From the NCBI RefSeq assembly GCF_900115705.1, contig NZ_FOXL01000011.1, positions 22,886 through 86,885 of the forward strand: a DNA stretch of 64,000 nucleotides. The letters are read 5' to 3'. Of this stretch, positions 52,030 to 60,521 are shown piece after piece (position 1 is the stretch's first letter; every line of letters begins with the position of its first letter). The notes beneath the pieces are model-generated. The model saw only the letters and a list, made by a program, of their open reading frames with translations, was not told the origin of the DNA and did not search any database. This stretch comes from Frateuria terrea (lineage in GTDB: Bacteria > Pseudomonadota > Gammaproteobacteria > Xanthomonadales > Rhodanobacteraceae). The translations under genes were made by a program, and so were the position numbers.

Positions 52030-52698
52030 GTGCGCTGCGGAGGTTGCCGCGGCACCAGGTAAGCGCCGAGCTTGCGCGTACGAGCACGGCAGCGGGCTCG
52101 CCGGCAGCCGCGTTGATCACCGCGCGGCGTTTCGGTTGAGCTCGGCAAACCGATGCTAGTGCCGGTCTTCCGCGAGCTCGCGACCAAGGCCGCCAAGTAC
52201 GGCGCCTTCTCCACCGAGGTTGGCCGGGTCGCCATCGAGTGGCGTGTAGAGGGCGGCAATCTGCTCCTTCGTTGGGCGAGGCAGGGCGAAGAAGCGCTCA
52301 TGAGCCATCAGACCGCCGCTCGGGGCGGGCCATGCGCAAGGCGATGTCCACGAACGAGGCGGATTCGGTCAGGACGCGGGCATGCTCGCCATCGAAGTGC
52401 CCGACCGCGCATGCGGTCCATCGTGGGCGCATTGGCAGGAGACCACCAGGACACGGGGCCACGTGCTGTCCGTCGCAGGCACTGACCCCGAGCACGTCGT
52501 GGCGCCCGCCGCTCCCGGCGCTCAACGCGCGCGGCATGGAACCTGGCCGGCGGCGACAGGTTCAGCTCCTGCCGCATGGGAGTGCAGCTGATCCGCTTCC
52601 TCGCCCCGCGATTCCTCACAGCCAGTCGACGCCCCGACAACCGTCGCTCCTCCAGGCTCCGGCCTTTCGCCCTACGGATGGCCTGACGGCCTTGACCG
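52030..52698. other. Degenerate region with a kinase remnant
   Basis: Only the histidine-kinase fragment at 52129-52302 is recognisable in this 669-bp stretch. The rest has broken frames in all six phases. Confidence 0.5.
52129..52302 (+). pseudogene. Remnant of an HWE-type histidine kinase ATPase domain
   Basis: The frame reads VFRELATKAAKYGAFS then EVGRVAIEWRVEGGNLLLRW. This matches the N-box region of HWE/HisKA_2 kinases (usual form L-x-x-x-H-E-L-A-T-N-A-A-K-Y-G-A-L-S, followed by G-R-V-x-V-x-W). His before Glu is Arg and the Asn is Lys, and similarity ends after LRW. There is no start, no dimerisation domain and no G-boxes. A dead gene fragment is the simplest reading. Confidence 0.6.
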
Positions 52699-53244
52699 AT
52701 GAATGCATACGACGACAGGCTGACCGCTCCCGTTTCCGATGACGACCATGTCCAGGGCAAGCCGGACGCTGCGGTCACCGTGATCGAGTACGGCGATTAC
52801 CAATGCGGTTACTGTGCGATGGCCCATCCCATGGTCAGGCAGCTGCAGCAACAGTACGGCGGGGACCTGCGCCTGGTCTTCAGGCACTTTCCGCTCACCG
52901 CGATGCATGAACTGGCGATGCCGGCGGCCCAGGTCGCCGAGGCGGCGGGCCTGCACGGCGACTTCTGGACCATGCACGACTGGCTCTACGACAACCACGA
53001 CCGCTGGGTGGCCGAAGGCGTCCCGGGTCTGCAGCAAGGTCTGCAGGAGCTGGGCATGGACGAAGCCACCGTCGCCCGAACCATCGAAAGCGGCGAGCCC
53101 GCCGAGCGCGTGGGCCAGGACATGGCGAGCGGGCAGCGAAGTGGCGTGAACAGCACGCCCTCCTTCTTGATCAACGGACGGCTGTTCGAAGGCGACTTCC
53201 GCTCCTTGGGTCAACAGATCCAGGCGGCACTGGCGGAGCGGTGA
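52699..53244 (+). CDS. DsbA-family thioredoxin-fold oxidoreductase, cytoplasmic
   Basis: A 181-residue protein. VTVIEYGDYQCGYCAMAHP carries the C36-x-x-C39 active site and VNSTPSFLINGRLFEGDF the cis-Pro loop. It looks like the sub-family related to FrnE/BdbD, with a helical insert between. There is no signal peptide, so unlike DsbA it probably acts in the cytoplasm, perhaps as a stress reductase or isomerase. No ribosome-binding site is visible before the ATG. Confidence 0.93.
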   Translation: MNAYDDRLTAPVSDDDHVQGKPDAAVTVIEYGDYQCGYCAMAHPMVRQLQQQYGGDLRLVFRHFPLTAMHELAMPAAQVAEAAGLHGDFWTMHDWLYDNHDRWVAEGVPGLQQGLQELGMDEATVARTIESGEPAERVGQDMASGQRSGVNSTPSFLINGRLFEGDFRSLGQQIQAALAER

Positions 53245-53907
53245 TTCCCGGCCCCGCGAAGCCCTGGCGGAAGAGCCGTGCCAGAGTCGACTTTGCAAGT
53301 GCAGCCTGAGCCAAGCTCGCGGTGCCGATGCGCGAATGGGCCTGTCGACCTGGGGCCCGCTCGAACGTCGGGTGCACTCTGAGCCCGGCTTTCCCCAAGG
53401 CACGCCTCCATCGTTGGGCGGCCCAGTAAGCCATCCGAAGTGAGGGCGGCAAAGCGGGCTTGTTACTCATCCCTTGTTGCCAGCAGCCTTGGCTATCGCT
53501 CACCCGAGGCCTTCGAGAGACTGGCTAAAGCTGCTTAATTCGACCGTCCGAGAAAGCCGGGCCACCTCACTCCGCCCCCTTTTGTTGACCAGCGGCGTGC
53601 TCTACACGGCCGGCTACAGCATCAGCTCCAGCCGCACGCAGCTTGAGCCTGCTGACCCATGACATGCACGTGCTCGATCACTGAGCGCCACGGCGGCACG
53701 GAGTGCCGATCCTGGCCTCCGTCCCGATAACGGGCCTGAGCGGCATCCAGCGTCGACACCATTCCTGCGCCCGTGAGCGTGGCGTGCAGGGGAAGAGGCA
53801 TTGACCCGCCCAAGCGCGCGCGGTACTCAACCTCGCCTTGACGGCTACGCGCGAACAATCGCGGCGCTTCTGACCTGTCCCACGCACCCATCGCTACGTG
53901 CTCAGCC
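53245..53907. other. Intergenic region with dispersed repeats
   Basis: This 663-bp stretch lacks a supported gene. It contains one copy of the dispersed repeat (53481-53583), a copy of the motif shared with 45437, and another variant of the GCACTCTGA element near 53379. A minus-strand frame at about 53650-53800 is not recognisable. Confidence 0.55.
53481..53583. repeat. Dispersed repeat, copy A
   Basis: Its first 42 bases match 59710-59751 with two differences. The following 55-60 bases match with small gaps. See copy B. No transposase or terminal repeats are visible, so it may be a REP/MITE-like family. Confidence 0.75.
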
Positions 53908-54780
53908 ATGTGTCCGTCCCTCGCCCACACCACCCGGCGCGGTCACCGCAGGCGCGCTCTCGCTCTCCCCTTGCTGGCCGCCGCTTCGCTGGGCTGCGGC
54001 CGGCTGCATGCCGCGGACTGGCATGTGACGGTGGCGGCCGAACAAGGCTGGGTCGGTGGCTGGATCCGGGTGCGCGAGAACGACGTGCCCGCCACGCGCC
54101 TGCGGTTGAACGGCGATCTGGGGGTCAACCACATGCAGTCATTGCGGCTGCTTGCCTGGACACCGCTCGGCGACGCAGGCGAGCTGCATCTGGGTCTGAC
54201 CGCCCATCGCCTGGACGGCAGCGCCCTGCTCGCCGCTCCGGTTTATTTCAACGGCACCAAGGTCGCCCCAGGCCGACTCGATACCGTCACCCACTTCCAG
54301 GACTTCATCGAGCTGGACGCGAGCTACTGGCGCCACCTGGCGGATGTCGGCAGGGGCAGCGTGTGGGGAAGCCTCGGCGCCCGCTACGTCATGCTCAACT
54401 TCAGGCTGGACGGCACCATCGCGGCGGACAGCGTCGGCCATGAACTGAAGGAAGACTTCTACGTGCAGGAGCTGCCGGTGCCGATGCTGGGCCTGCACCT
54501 GCGCTACCCGCTGGGCGATGCCCTGCAGCTTACCGCCGACGTCAACTGGGGCCGCCTGCCCTGGGTCAACAGCCTGCGCACCGAGGGCGGCGAAGTGCGC
54601 CTGGCGCAGACCAATAGCGACGAACGGGTCGCCCTCACCTACCGGTGGAATCCACGCTGGCAGTTCACCGCCTACGCGTTCCACACCGAGTTCGCGCAGG
54701 ACGAGCGCAGCCGCGAAGATGGCAACGTGGTCTATCTGCACGATACCGGCGTGGGCCTCTCGGCGGAGTACGCGTTCTAG
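53908..54780 (+). CDS. Predicted outer-membrane beta-barrel protein
   Basis: A 290-residue protein with a signal peptide (about 1-36, RRRALALPLLAAASLGCGRLHA). Alternating amphipathic strands follow throughout (for example GELHLGLTAHRLDG, GSVWGSLGARYVMLNF, PMLGLHLRYPLGDALQL, WQFTAYAFHTEF) and the chain ends in Phe (LSAEYAF), the usual last residue for barrel assembly. No named family is recognised. No clear ribosome-binding site precedes the ATG. Confidence 0.78.
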   Translation: MCPSLAHTTRRGHRRRALALPLLAAASLGCGRLHAADWHVTVAAEQGWVGGWIRVRENDVPATRLRLNGDLGVNHMQSLRLLAWTPLGDAGELHLGLTAHRLDGSALLAAPVYFNGTKVAPGRLDTVTHFQDFIELDASYWRHLADVGRGSVWGSLGARYVMLNFRLDGTIAADSVGHELKEDFYVQELPVPMLGLHLRYPLGDALQLTADVNWGRLPWVNSLRTEGGEVRLAQTNSDERVALTYRWNPRWQFTAYAFHTEFAQDERSREDGNVVYLHDTGVGLSAEYAF

Positions 54781-54944
54781 CGTAGGCCTGCCGGAACAGC
54801 AGAAAAGAAAACAAAAAGTGCCGGAGACAATCAACTCGCGGCGGGGTAACCGGGGGGGGATCTGGCGGCGCCTGTTGTCCCTGACACCTTTTCCGCCGAC
54901 CCCCTCTTGCGCCGCAAGCGGCGGCCGCCGTAGCTGCCGTTGGA

Positions 54945-55229
54945 TTACAAGCGCTTTCCTGCCGCCAGATAGGCCAGCCCCTTCTCACGCTTGCCCACCG
55001 CCACCACGGTCACCACCAGCACCTTGTCCTGCACCTGGTACACGAGGCGGTAGCCGGAGGCGCGCAGCTTGATCTTGTAGCAGTCCGGCATGCCGTGCAG
55101 CCGGTCGGCAGGAACATGCGGGTGCTCCAGCCGCTCGGCCAGCTTCTTCTTCGACTGTTCGCGGAGACCGGGTGACAGCTTGCGCCATTCCTTGAGCGCT
55201 GATTCGAGAAACTCCAGGCTATAGGTCAT
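54945..55229 (-). CDS. RelE/ParE-family toxin
   Basis: A 94-residue protein of typical size. YSLEFLESALKEWRKLSPGLREQSKKKLAERL and DCYKIKLRASGYRLVYQVQDKVLVVTVVAVGKRE are the RelE helix pair and strand block with the basic residues that cut mRNA on the ribosome. Its start overlaps the antitoxin gene by 11 bp, the usual order antitoxin then toxin. Confidence 0.93.
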   Translation of the reverse strand: MTYSLEFLESALKEWRKLSPGLREQSKKKLAERLEHPHVPADRLHGMPDCYKIKLRASGYRLVYQVQDKVLVVTVVAVGKREKGLAYLAAGKRL

Positions 55230-55464
55230 CGAGCTCGACCTTGACCCGGCGTTCACCCTTGCGCTGGCGCACCACCTCAGCCAACTCCAGGTCCTCCAGA
55301 CGGTCGAGCAGGCGCTTGTAGGTTTCCGCAGGCACCAGATACGCGCTTGGCTTGTTGTGCACGAGCACGGCAACCGACTCGCCGTCGGCCGCCTCGATCA
55401 CAGCGCTGGGATTGCGCTTGAGCTCGGTGATGCTGATGCTGGCGCTGGCCAGGATGGCTTCCAT
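55219..55464 (-). CDS. Phd/YefM-family antitoxin
   Basis: An 81-residue protein. ASISITELKRNPSAVIEAADGESVAVLVHNKPSAYLVPAETYKRLL is the Phd/YefM dimerisation and DNA-binding domain, and the last 30 residues form the toxin-binding helix. GGAG lies 6 nt before the ATG at 55464; an upstream GTG frame is less likely. It binds and neutralises the RelE-type toxin and should repress the operon. Confidence 0.93.
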   Translation of the reverse strand: MEAILASASISITELKRNPSAVIEAADGESVAVLVHNKPSAYLVPAETYKRLLDRLEDLELAEVVRQRKGERRVKVELDDL

Positions 55465-55757
55465 ATTGATCTCCAAATTCGGATCCAAATATGGCACGCT
55501 TAAAGGCACGCATCAAGGAGCTGGTGCGCTTGATTCTGTCGCCGTCGAGGATGATCTCGCGCAGCTTGTTCGCGCCGGGAAAGAGCGCATTGCAAGGTCA
55601 GCGTTTGGTCGGTGAACTCTGCGATGTCGTCGGCGGCTACCTTCCCGCCGCGGGCCAGATGGTGTCGATCGGCCGATTGATCTCACCGCCTGCTCAGGGT
55701 GATGCCGATAGCGGCTGCCCGCCTTATCCATCATCGGCCACCAGTTACGCGGGCCCG
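55465..55757. other. Spacer upstream of the antitoxin gene
   Basis: It contains the operator-like site next to the antitoxin start. A minus-strand frame in 55500-55620 reads FPGANKLREIILDGDRIKRTS, which may be a remnant of a deleted gene; I cannot assign it. Confidence 0.45.
55472..55490. promoter_or_regulatory. Candidate operator/promoter element of the toxin-antitoxin operon
   Basis: TCCAAAT occurs twice 12 bp apart, overlapping the near-palindrome TTCGGATCCAAA, 8-26 bp upstream of the antitoxin start. Phd/YefM proteins bind such repeats to repress their own promoter. Confidence 0.5.
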
Positions 55758-56918
55758 TTACGGCACGGCCTCCGCGCGGCGCTCCTCGCCCGCTTCCGAG
55801 CGCGGCAAGGTCACGGTGAAGGTGGTTCCGTCCGATGCGGACGAGCTGGCGGTAATGGATCCGTCATGGACCCGGGCCACCTCGCGCGCGATGAAAAGCC
55901 CCAGGCCCAGGCTCGTACCCGAACGCGCGACGCCGTCCTCGTCCGACAGCTGCACCAGCGGCCGGAAGATCGATTCCAGCTTGTCCGGAGGAATGGGCTC
56001 ACCCTGGTTGGTGATGTCGACCACGTAGGCATCGGCTTCGGCGCAGGCCTGCACGATCACCGGCGCCTGGTCGCGGCTGTGGCGGCCCGCGTTTACCAGC
56101 AGGTTGAGAAACATCTGGTACAGGCGGGTCGGGTCGTACCGGCCCACCAGCCCTTGCGCCGCCCGCAGCTCGAAACGGTTGCCCGGATAGGTGGCGGTAG
56201 CGTCGGCAATGGCGGACTCAAGTACCTGGCGCAGGTCGCAATCCTCGGGAGCCGTCGGCAGTCCCTCGGCCAGCTGCGAGCGGGTGTAGCCGATGAGGTC
56301 GTCCACGATGTGCCGCATCACATGGGCGCTGCGGGCCAGATTGGCACCGAGCTGCGCCACCTTCTCTGGCCGCACATCCCCTTGCGCGAGCATGTCGCCC
56401 GCCAGCAGTATGCCTGCCAGCGGCGAGCGCAGGTCGTGGCCGAGCACGGCCAGGAACAGGTCGCGCGTCTGCTGGGTGCGTTTCGAATAGCTGACGATGG
56501 ATTCGGCAAGCGCCTGGTCGATGCCCTCGTTGAAACGCATCAGGTCGCGCACCGTGTCGAGGTCGCCTTGTGGCACGGTCGGCAGCCACAACCGCAGCAC
56601 CGTGGCGCGCAGGGCACGGAACTCCGCGCTCAATTGCAGTAGCGTGAAGTCCTTCGTCTGGCGCTGGATGCCATGCTCGGCAGCCGCCGAAACCGTCGAT
56701 CCCGCGTTTTGGCCGCCTCCTTCGGACTTCAGGCGCTGCTCCTCCGGCGTCTGGCTCTCCCGCATGCCGCGAGCGATGTGGACAAGCATGGTCTGCGCAT
56801 GGTCGCGCAGGGCACGGGCCGACAGCTGATTCCCGGGGGGCGCGATCTTGCGAGCGAACGCATCCCAATGCTGGAGGATCTCGTCCATGTGGGCGCAGAT
56901 GAAATCGGACAGCTTCAA
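55758..56918 (-). CDS. Sensor histidine kinase with RsbRD-like N-terminal domain
   Basis: A 386-residue soluble kinase. KLSDFICAHMDEILQHWDAFARKI (1-24) and the helical region to about 145 match the RsbR N-terminal (RsbRD) type. The H-box is AVLGHDLRSPLAGIL with His161, the N-box MFLNLLVNAGRHS, and the G-boxes DKLESIFRPL and GLGLFIAREVARVHDG. The preferred start is a TTG 7 nt after GGGAG; the frame runs on upstream to 57047 with no similarity. No response regulator is encoded beside it, so its partner is elsewhere. Confidence 0.9.
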   Translation of the reverse strand: MKLSDFICAHMDEILQHWDAFARKIAPPGNQLSARALRDHAQTMLVHIARGMRESQTPEEQRLKSEGGGQNAGSTVSAAAEHGIQRQTKDFTLLQLSAEFRALRATVLRLWLPTVPQGDLDTVRDLMRFNEGIDQALAESIVSYSKRTQQTRDLFLAVLGHDLRSPLAGILLAGDMLAQGDVRPEKVAQLGANLARSAHVMRHIVDDLIGYTRSQLAEGLPTAPEDCDLRQVLESAIADATATYPGNRFELRAAQGLVGRYDPTRLYQMFLNLLVNAGRHSRDQAPVIVQACAEADAYVVDITNQGEPIPPDKLESIFRPLVQLSDEDGVARSGTSLGLGLFIAREVARVHDGSITASSSASDGTTFTVTLPRSEAGEERRAEAVP

Positions 56919-57126
56919 GGATGGGCTCCCTTGCGCAGGTATCCGCCAAGGATGCATACCAGATGTCCACGGGGCGCCACGGCGAGGTGGCGAGGGCGCT
57001 GCCGGAAACAATGGAGCCGGTTCATGCGCCGACTCCAGAAAATGCATCCGCCCCCTTGGGAGCCGCGTTTCCAGCGAAGCGCGCCCGGGCGCCGCGGAGC
57101 GCCCGGGTCGCGATCACCGGGGGTGT

Positions 57127-57663
57127 TCACGCCGCCTTGGGGAAATCCAGCGTGGTGTCGTTGATGCGGTTGACCATGTTGGTGAACAGGATCGCGCTGA
57201 CCACCAGCGGGATCTCCACCAGCTGGCGATCGTCGAAGCCGGCGGCCTTCAGCGCATCGACCGCGGCGGCGTCCAGCGTGCCACGCTGCTGCACCAGGTG
57301 CAGTGCGAACTTCACCAGCGCATCGATGCGCGCATCCTCGGCGAACGCGCCGGCGCGCAGTGCGCGCGTCTGCTCCACCGTGTAGCCGGCGAGCTTGCCG
57401 GTCATGGTGTGCGCGGCCACACAGTAGTCACAGCCGGTGGCTTCGCTAACGGCCAGGTTGATCGCTTCCTGCTCGCGCCTGGACAGCGAACTTTTCGCCA
57501 GCGTGGCGCCGGTGCCGAGCACGTGGGCGAGCACGGCCGGTGCATTGCTGCCGATCGTGGCGTAGAGGTTCGGCAGCTTGCCGATGCTGCGCTTGATGGT
57601 GTCGAACAGCTCGGCGGTTTCCGGGCCGGCCTGGTCGTGGGCAAGGGTGTGCAGACGGGTCAT
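57127..57663 (-). CDS. Carboxymuconolactone decarboxylase family (AhpD-like) protein
   Basis: A 178-residue helical protein. SRREQEAINLAVSEATGCDYCVAAHTMTGKLAG contains the CMD/AhpD C-x-x-C...H peroxidase motif, as in alkylhydroperoxidase-like enzymes. A C-terminal block DRQLVEIPLVVSAILFTNMVNRI completes the fold. It likely reduces peroxides with thiol donors. AGGAG lies about 9 nt before the ATG. It is divergent from the AraC regulator 134 bp away, a probable regulator-target pair. Confidence 0.93.
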   Translation of the reverse strand: MTRLHTLAHDQAGPETAELFDTIKRSIGKLPNLYATIGSNAPAVLAHVLGTGATLAKSSLSRREQEAINLAVSEATGCDYCVAAHTMTGKLAGYTVEQTRALRAGAFAEDARIDALVKFALHLVQQRGTLDAAAVDALKAAGFDDRQLVEIPLVVSAILFTNMVNRINDTTLDFPKAA

Positions 57664-57797
57664 GGTGGTTTGCTCCTGTGAAAGAAAGAGCCGGCGTTGC
57701 CGTGGGCATCGGCCGGTGCAGACAATGCTGCGCGTCGCACCGCTGCCGCCGTGTTCCGCGCGTCTCGACTTTGGTTTCGTTCGTCTCGAGGTGACCG

Positions 57798-58742
57798 ATG
57801 GACAGTCTGAGTACGCTGGTGACCTCGATGGGTCTGCGTGGAAGGTTGGACCTGCTGTGCCGTTTCGCGGGCGCGTGGTCGGTGCCGCAGCCGGAAGCAC
57901 CGCCGGGCCAGGTGCCATACCACGTGGTGCTGGCTGGCGCGGGCGTGCTGGAAGTGGGCCGCGAGCGGCGCCCGTTCGTGGCCGGCGACCTGGTGCTGTT
58001 TCCGCGCGGCGCCGCGCACACCATGCGCCACGCGGACGGCGCCACCCTGACGTTTGCCGAGGTGCGACGCCCGCTGGGTCGCCTGGTCGAGGTGGCCAGC
58101 GAGGCGCCGCGCAGCGATTTCGACGTGCTATGCGGCACCTTCGAGCTGGGCCAGCACCACGCGCTGCTGCTGCGGGCGCTGCCCGACGTGGTGCACCTGC
58201 ACACGCAGGGCCGCGACGACTACGCCGGCCTGCAGGCGCTGATGCGCAGCATGCGCCACGAGAGCCTGCAGGCCTCGCCCGGCGGCGACGCGGTGATCGC
58301 GCACCTGTCCGCCGCGCTGTTCATCCTGGTGGTGCGCACCTTGATGGACCAGGGCGACCTGCAACAGGGCCTGCTCGCCCTGCTGATGGATGCGCGCGTG
58401 GCACCCGCGCTGGCCGCGGTGATTGCAACACCGGCCGAGCCATGGACGCTGGAGCGGTTGGCCGGGGTCAGCCGCATGTCGCGCGCCAGCTTCGCGCGGC
58501 ACTTTGCCGAGCTGTCGCCGGCCACGCCGATGGACGTGGTCACCGCCCTGCGCATGGACCTGGCCGCGCGCCTACTGCGCGAGACGCCGCGTTCGATCGA
58601 GTCGATCGGCGAGGCCTGCGGCTACACCGCCCGCGCGGCATTCGGGCAGGCGTTCAAGCGCGTGCACGGCACCAGCCCCGCCGCGTTCCGCCGCCAGGCC
58701 GGCGAAGCGGCGACCGCGACCAACCTGCCCCCTTTTTCGTGA
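57798..58742 (+). CDS. AraC-family transcriptional regulator
   Basis: A 314-residue regulator: cupin-type sensor domain (about 20-160, VGRERRPFVAGDLVLFPRGAAHTM) and two C-terminal helix-turn-helices (WTLERLAGVSRMSRASFARHF and SIESIGEACGYTARAAFGQAFKRVHGTSPAAFRR). This belongs to the cupin_6 AraC group often next to oxidoreductase or CMD genes. GAGGTGA precedes the ATG. It probably controls the divergent AhpD-like gene. Confidence 0.93.
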   Translation: MDSLSTLVTSMGLRGRLDLLCRFAGAWSVPQPEAPPGQVPYHVVLAGAGVLEVGRERRPFVAGDLVLFPRGAAHTMRHADGATLTFAEVRRPLGRLVEVASEAPRSDFDVLCGTFELGQHHALLLRALPDVVHLHTQGRDDYAGLQALMRSMRHESLQASPGGDAVIAHLSAALFILVVRTLMDQGDLQQGLLALLMDARVAPALAAVIATPAEPWTLERLAGVSRMSRASFARHFAELSPATPMDVVTALRMDLAARLLRETPRSIESIGEACGYTARAAFGQAFKRVHGTSPAAFRRQAGEAATATNLPPFS

Positions 58743-58830
58743 CCCGGTTAGACCACTTTCGGTCCCGTCCGGCCCTCAGTCATGCCGAACCGGTCATACT
58801 TGTCGATTCCCTGACCGCTAGCCTCGACGC

Positions 58831-59688
58831 ATGAAGACCCCCACCGGCCTGCAGGAGCTGATCGACGACGGCGTGATCGACGCGGTCCTGCGCCCGCTCA
58901 AGAGCGGCAAGGAGGCCTCCGTCTACGTGGTTCGCTCGGGCGAGCATGTGCGCTGCGCGAAGGTCTACAAGGACATGGCGCAGCGCAGCTTCCAGCAGCG
59001 CGTGCAATACCAGGAGGGTCGCAAGGTCCGCGGCAGCCGCCAGGCACGCGCGATCGGCAAGGCCACCAAGTTCGGGCGCAAGGAAGCCGAGGCAGCCTGG
59101 AAGAACGCCGAGGTGGACGCGCTCTACCTGCTCGCCGACGCCGGCGTGCGCGTGCCGCGACCTCATGGTTACTTCAACGGCGTGCTGGTGATGGACCTGG
59201 TGACCGACGCCGACGGCGAATCGGCCCCGCGCCTGGGCGAAGTGGACCTCTCACCGGAAACCGCGCGCGCGTACCACCACACCCTCATCCGCCAGATCGT
59301 GCGCATGCTTTGCGTCGGCCTGATTCATGGCGACCTCTCGCCCTACAACGTGCTGGTGGCGCCGGACGGACCGGTGATCATCGACCTGCCGCAGGTGGTC
59401 AGCGCCTCGGGCAACAACGCCGCACGCACCATGCTGCGCCGGGACGTGGGCAACCTGACCATCTGCCTCTCGCGCTTCGCGCCGGAGCTGCTGGACACCT
59501 GCTATGCCGAGGAAATGTGGGCGCTGTTCGAACAGGGCGAGCTGCACCCGGACAGCGAACTCACCGGTCACTTCGAGTTCGACGACAGCGACGTGGACGT
59601 CGACAGCGTGATGCAGTCCATCATCGACGCCCGCGAGGAAGCGATCATCCGCCAGCAAGGGCGCGAGGCCGCGGAAAGCGAGGGCTGA
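58831..59688 (+). CDS. RIO-type serine/threonine protein kinase
   Basis: A 285-residue atypical kinase. LKSGKEASVYVVRSGEHVRCAKVY supplies the ATP loop and catalytic Lys, MDLVTD is the hinge, GLIHGDLSPYNVLV holds the catalytic Asp168 and Asn173, and IIDLPQVV the metal-binding Asp185. Bacterial RIO kinases resemble Rio1 but their targets are unknown; ribosome or RNA metabolism is suspected. It lies alone, 88 bp after the AraC gene, without a strong ribosome-binding site. Confidence 0.93.
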   Translation: MKTPTGLQELIDDGVIDAVLRPLKSGKEASVYVVRSGEHVRCAKVYKDMAQRSFQQRVQYQEGRKVRGSRQARAIGKATKFGRKEAEAAWKNAEVDALYLLADAGVRVPRPHGYFNGVLVMDLVTDADGESAPRLGEVDLSPETARAYHHTLIRQIVRMLCVGLIHGDLSPYNVLVAPDGPVIIDLPQVVSASGNNAARTMLRRDVGNLTICLSRFAPELLDTCYAEEMWALFEQGELHPDSELTGHFEFDDSDVDVDSVMQSIIDAREEAIIRQQGREAAESEG

Positions 59689-60079
59689 CCCGGCGGCGAC
59701 ACGGCTGCACAGCAGCCTTGGCTATCGCTCACGCGAGGCCTTCGAGAGACGGGCCGGAGATGGCTGATTACCGTCCGAGGAAGCGGGACCGGCTCATCCC
59801 GTCCCCTTGGCTCTTGGAAAGGGGCCCTGACTCATCCCTTTTTGACCCAATCCGCTTGTAGTTGGCCGCCAACTTGATTGGCCACGTCCAATCATCAAGC
59901 CCTCGATGTTTGCTTCCTGGCGCCTCACGCACTACTGTAGCGGCGCTGAGTTTCAGGGGTCACCGAACTGTGGCCCGATGCTGTAGAGCAGCTTTACTAC
60001 ACCGTTGTACCCGTTTCCTCCTTGCGACCAGCTACTCGCCGCGCCTTGCGGCATTCACCCGTTCCAAGGAGATACAACG
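59689..60079. other. Spacer and probable long 5' leader of the cold-shock gene
   Basis: This 391-bp region includes repeat copy B and a 7-bp inverted repeat (TGATTGG/CCAATCA at 59875-59894). The final 100 or so bases form the putative leader of cspA, a common feature of cold-shock mRNAs. No gene is supported. Confidence 0.5.
59710..59808. repeat. Dispersed repeat, copy B
   Basis: Partner of copy A at 53481-53583. The left half is nearly identical; the right half (ACCGTCCGAGGAAGCGGGAC and flanks) is also shared with gaps. It starts 22 bp after the RIO kinase stop. Confidence 0.75.
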
Positions 60080-60292
60080 ATGTCCCAGACCGAAACCGGT
60101 ACCGTCAAGTGGTTCAACGATGCCAAGGGCTTCGGCTTCATCAGCCGTGCCAATGGCGGTGAGGACCTGTTCGTGCACTTCCGCTCGATCGTGTCCTCGG
60201 GCTTCAAGAGCCTGCAGGAAGGCCAGGCCGTGTCCTTCGTCGTGACCCAGGGCCCGAAGGGCATGCAGGCCGATCAGGTTCAGCTGGTCTAA
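60080..60292 (+). CDS. cspA: Cold-shock protein
   Basis: A 70-residue single cold-shock domain: [20 protein letters not shown] (RNP-1 motif KGFGFI), [10 protein letters not shown] (RNP-2 like) and a full OB-fold. It binds single-stranded RNA and DNA as a chaperone. Strict cold induction is not implied. AAGGAG lies 9 nt before the ATG, and a classic terminator follows. Confidence 0.97.
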   Translation: MSQTETGTVKWFNDAKGFGFISRANGGEDLFVHFRSIVSSGFKSLQEGQAVSFVVTQGPKGMQADQVQLV

Positions 60293-60313
60293 GGGCTCCC
60301 GCCCCGCTTGAAG

Positions 60314-60345
60314 AAAAAGCCCGGCCAAGTGCCGGGCTTTTCTTT
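60314..60345. terminator. Intrinsic terminator after cspA, bidirectional
   Basis: Five A, GCCCGGC, loop CAAGT, GCCGGGC, then TTTTCTTT. It ends cspA and, through its A-tract, the small minus-strand gene at 60378. Confidence 0.92.
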
Positions 60346-60377
60346 GCCTCAGCGCCGGAAATCCACGGCGGCAACGG

Positions 60378-60521
60378 TCAGCCCTGGGAAGGCTCGGACC
60401 GCTCAGGCGCCGGCTTGGCGCCTTCACGCGCAGGCCGCTTCAGCGCCTGCTTGGCATCCTGCTGCTTCTTCTTCGCAAGTTCGCGCTGACGCTTCTCGAA
60501 CGCATAGTTGATCTTGGCCAA
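60378..60521 (-). CDS. Very small Lys-rich protein, TTG start
   Basis: A 47-residue protein reading AKINYAFEKRQRELAKKKQQ after the initiator, then a Lys/Ala/Pro-rich tail. Short proteins with this opening occur widely in proteobacteria and have no known function. The start is a TTG 8 nt after GGAGG; an ATG upstream in the same frame extends into sequence without similarity. It converges with cspA and shares its terminator. Confidence 0.75.
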   Translation of the reverse strand: MAKINYAFEKRQRELAKKKQQDAKQALKRPAREGAKPAPERSEPSQG

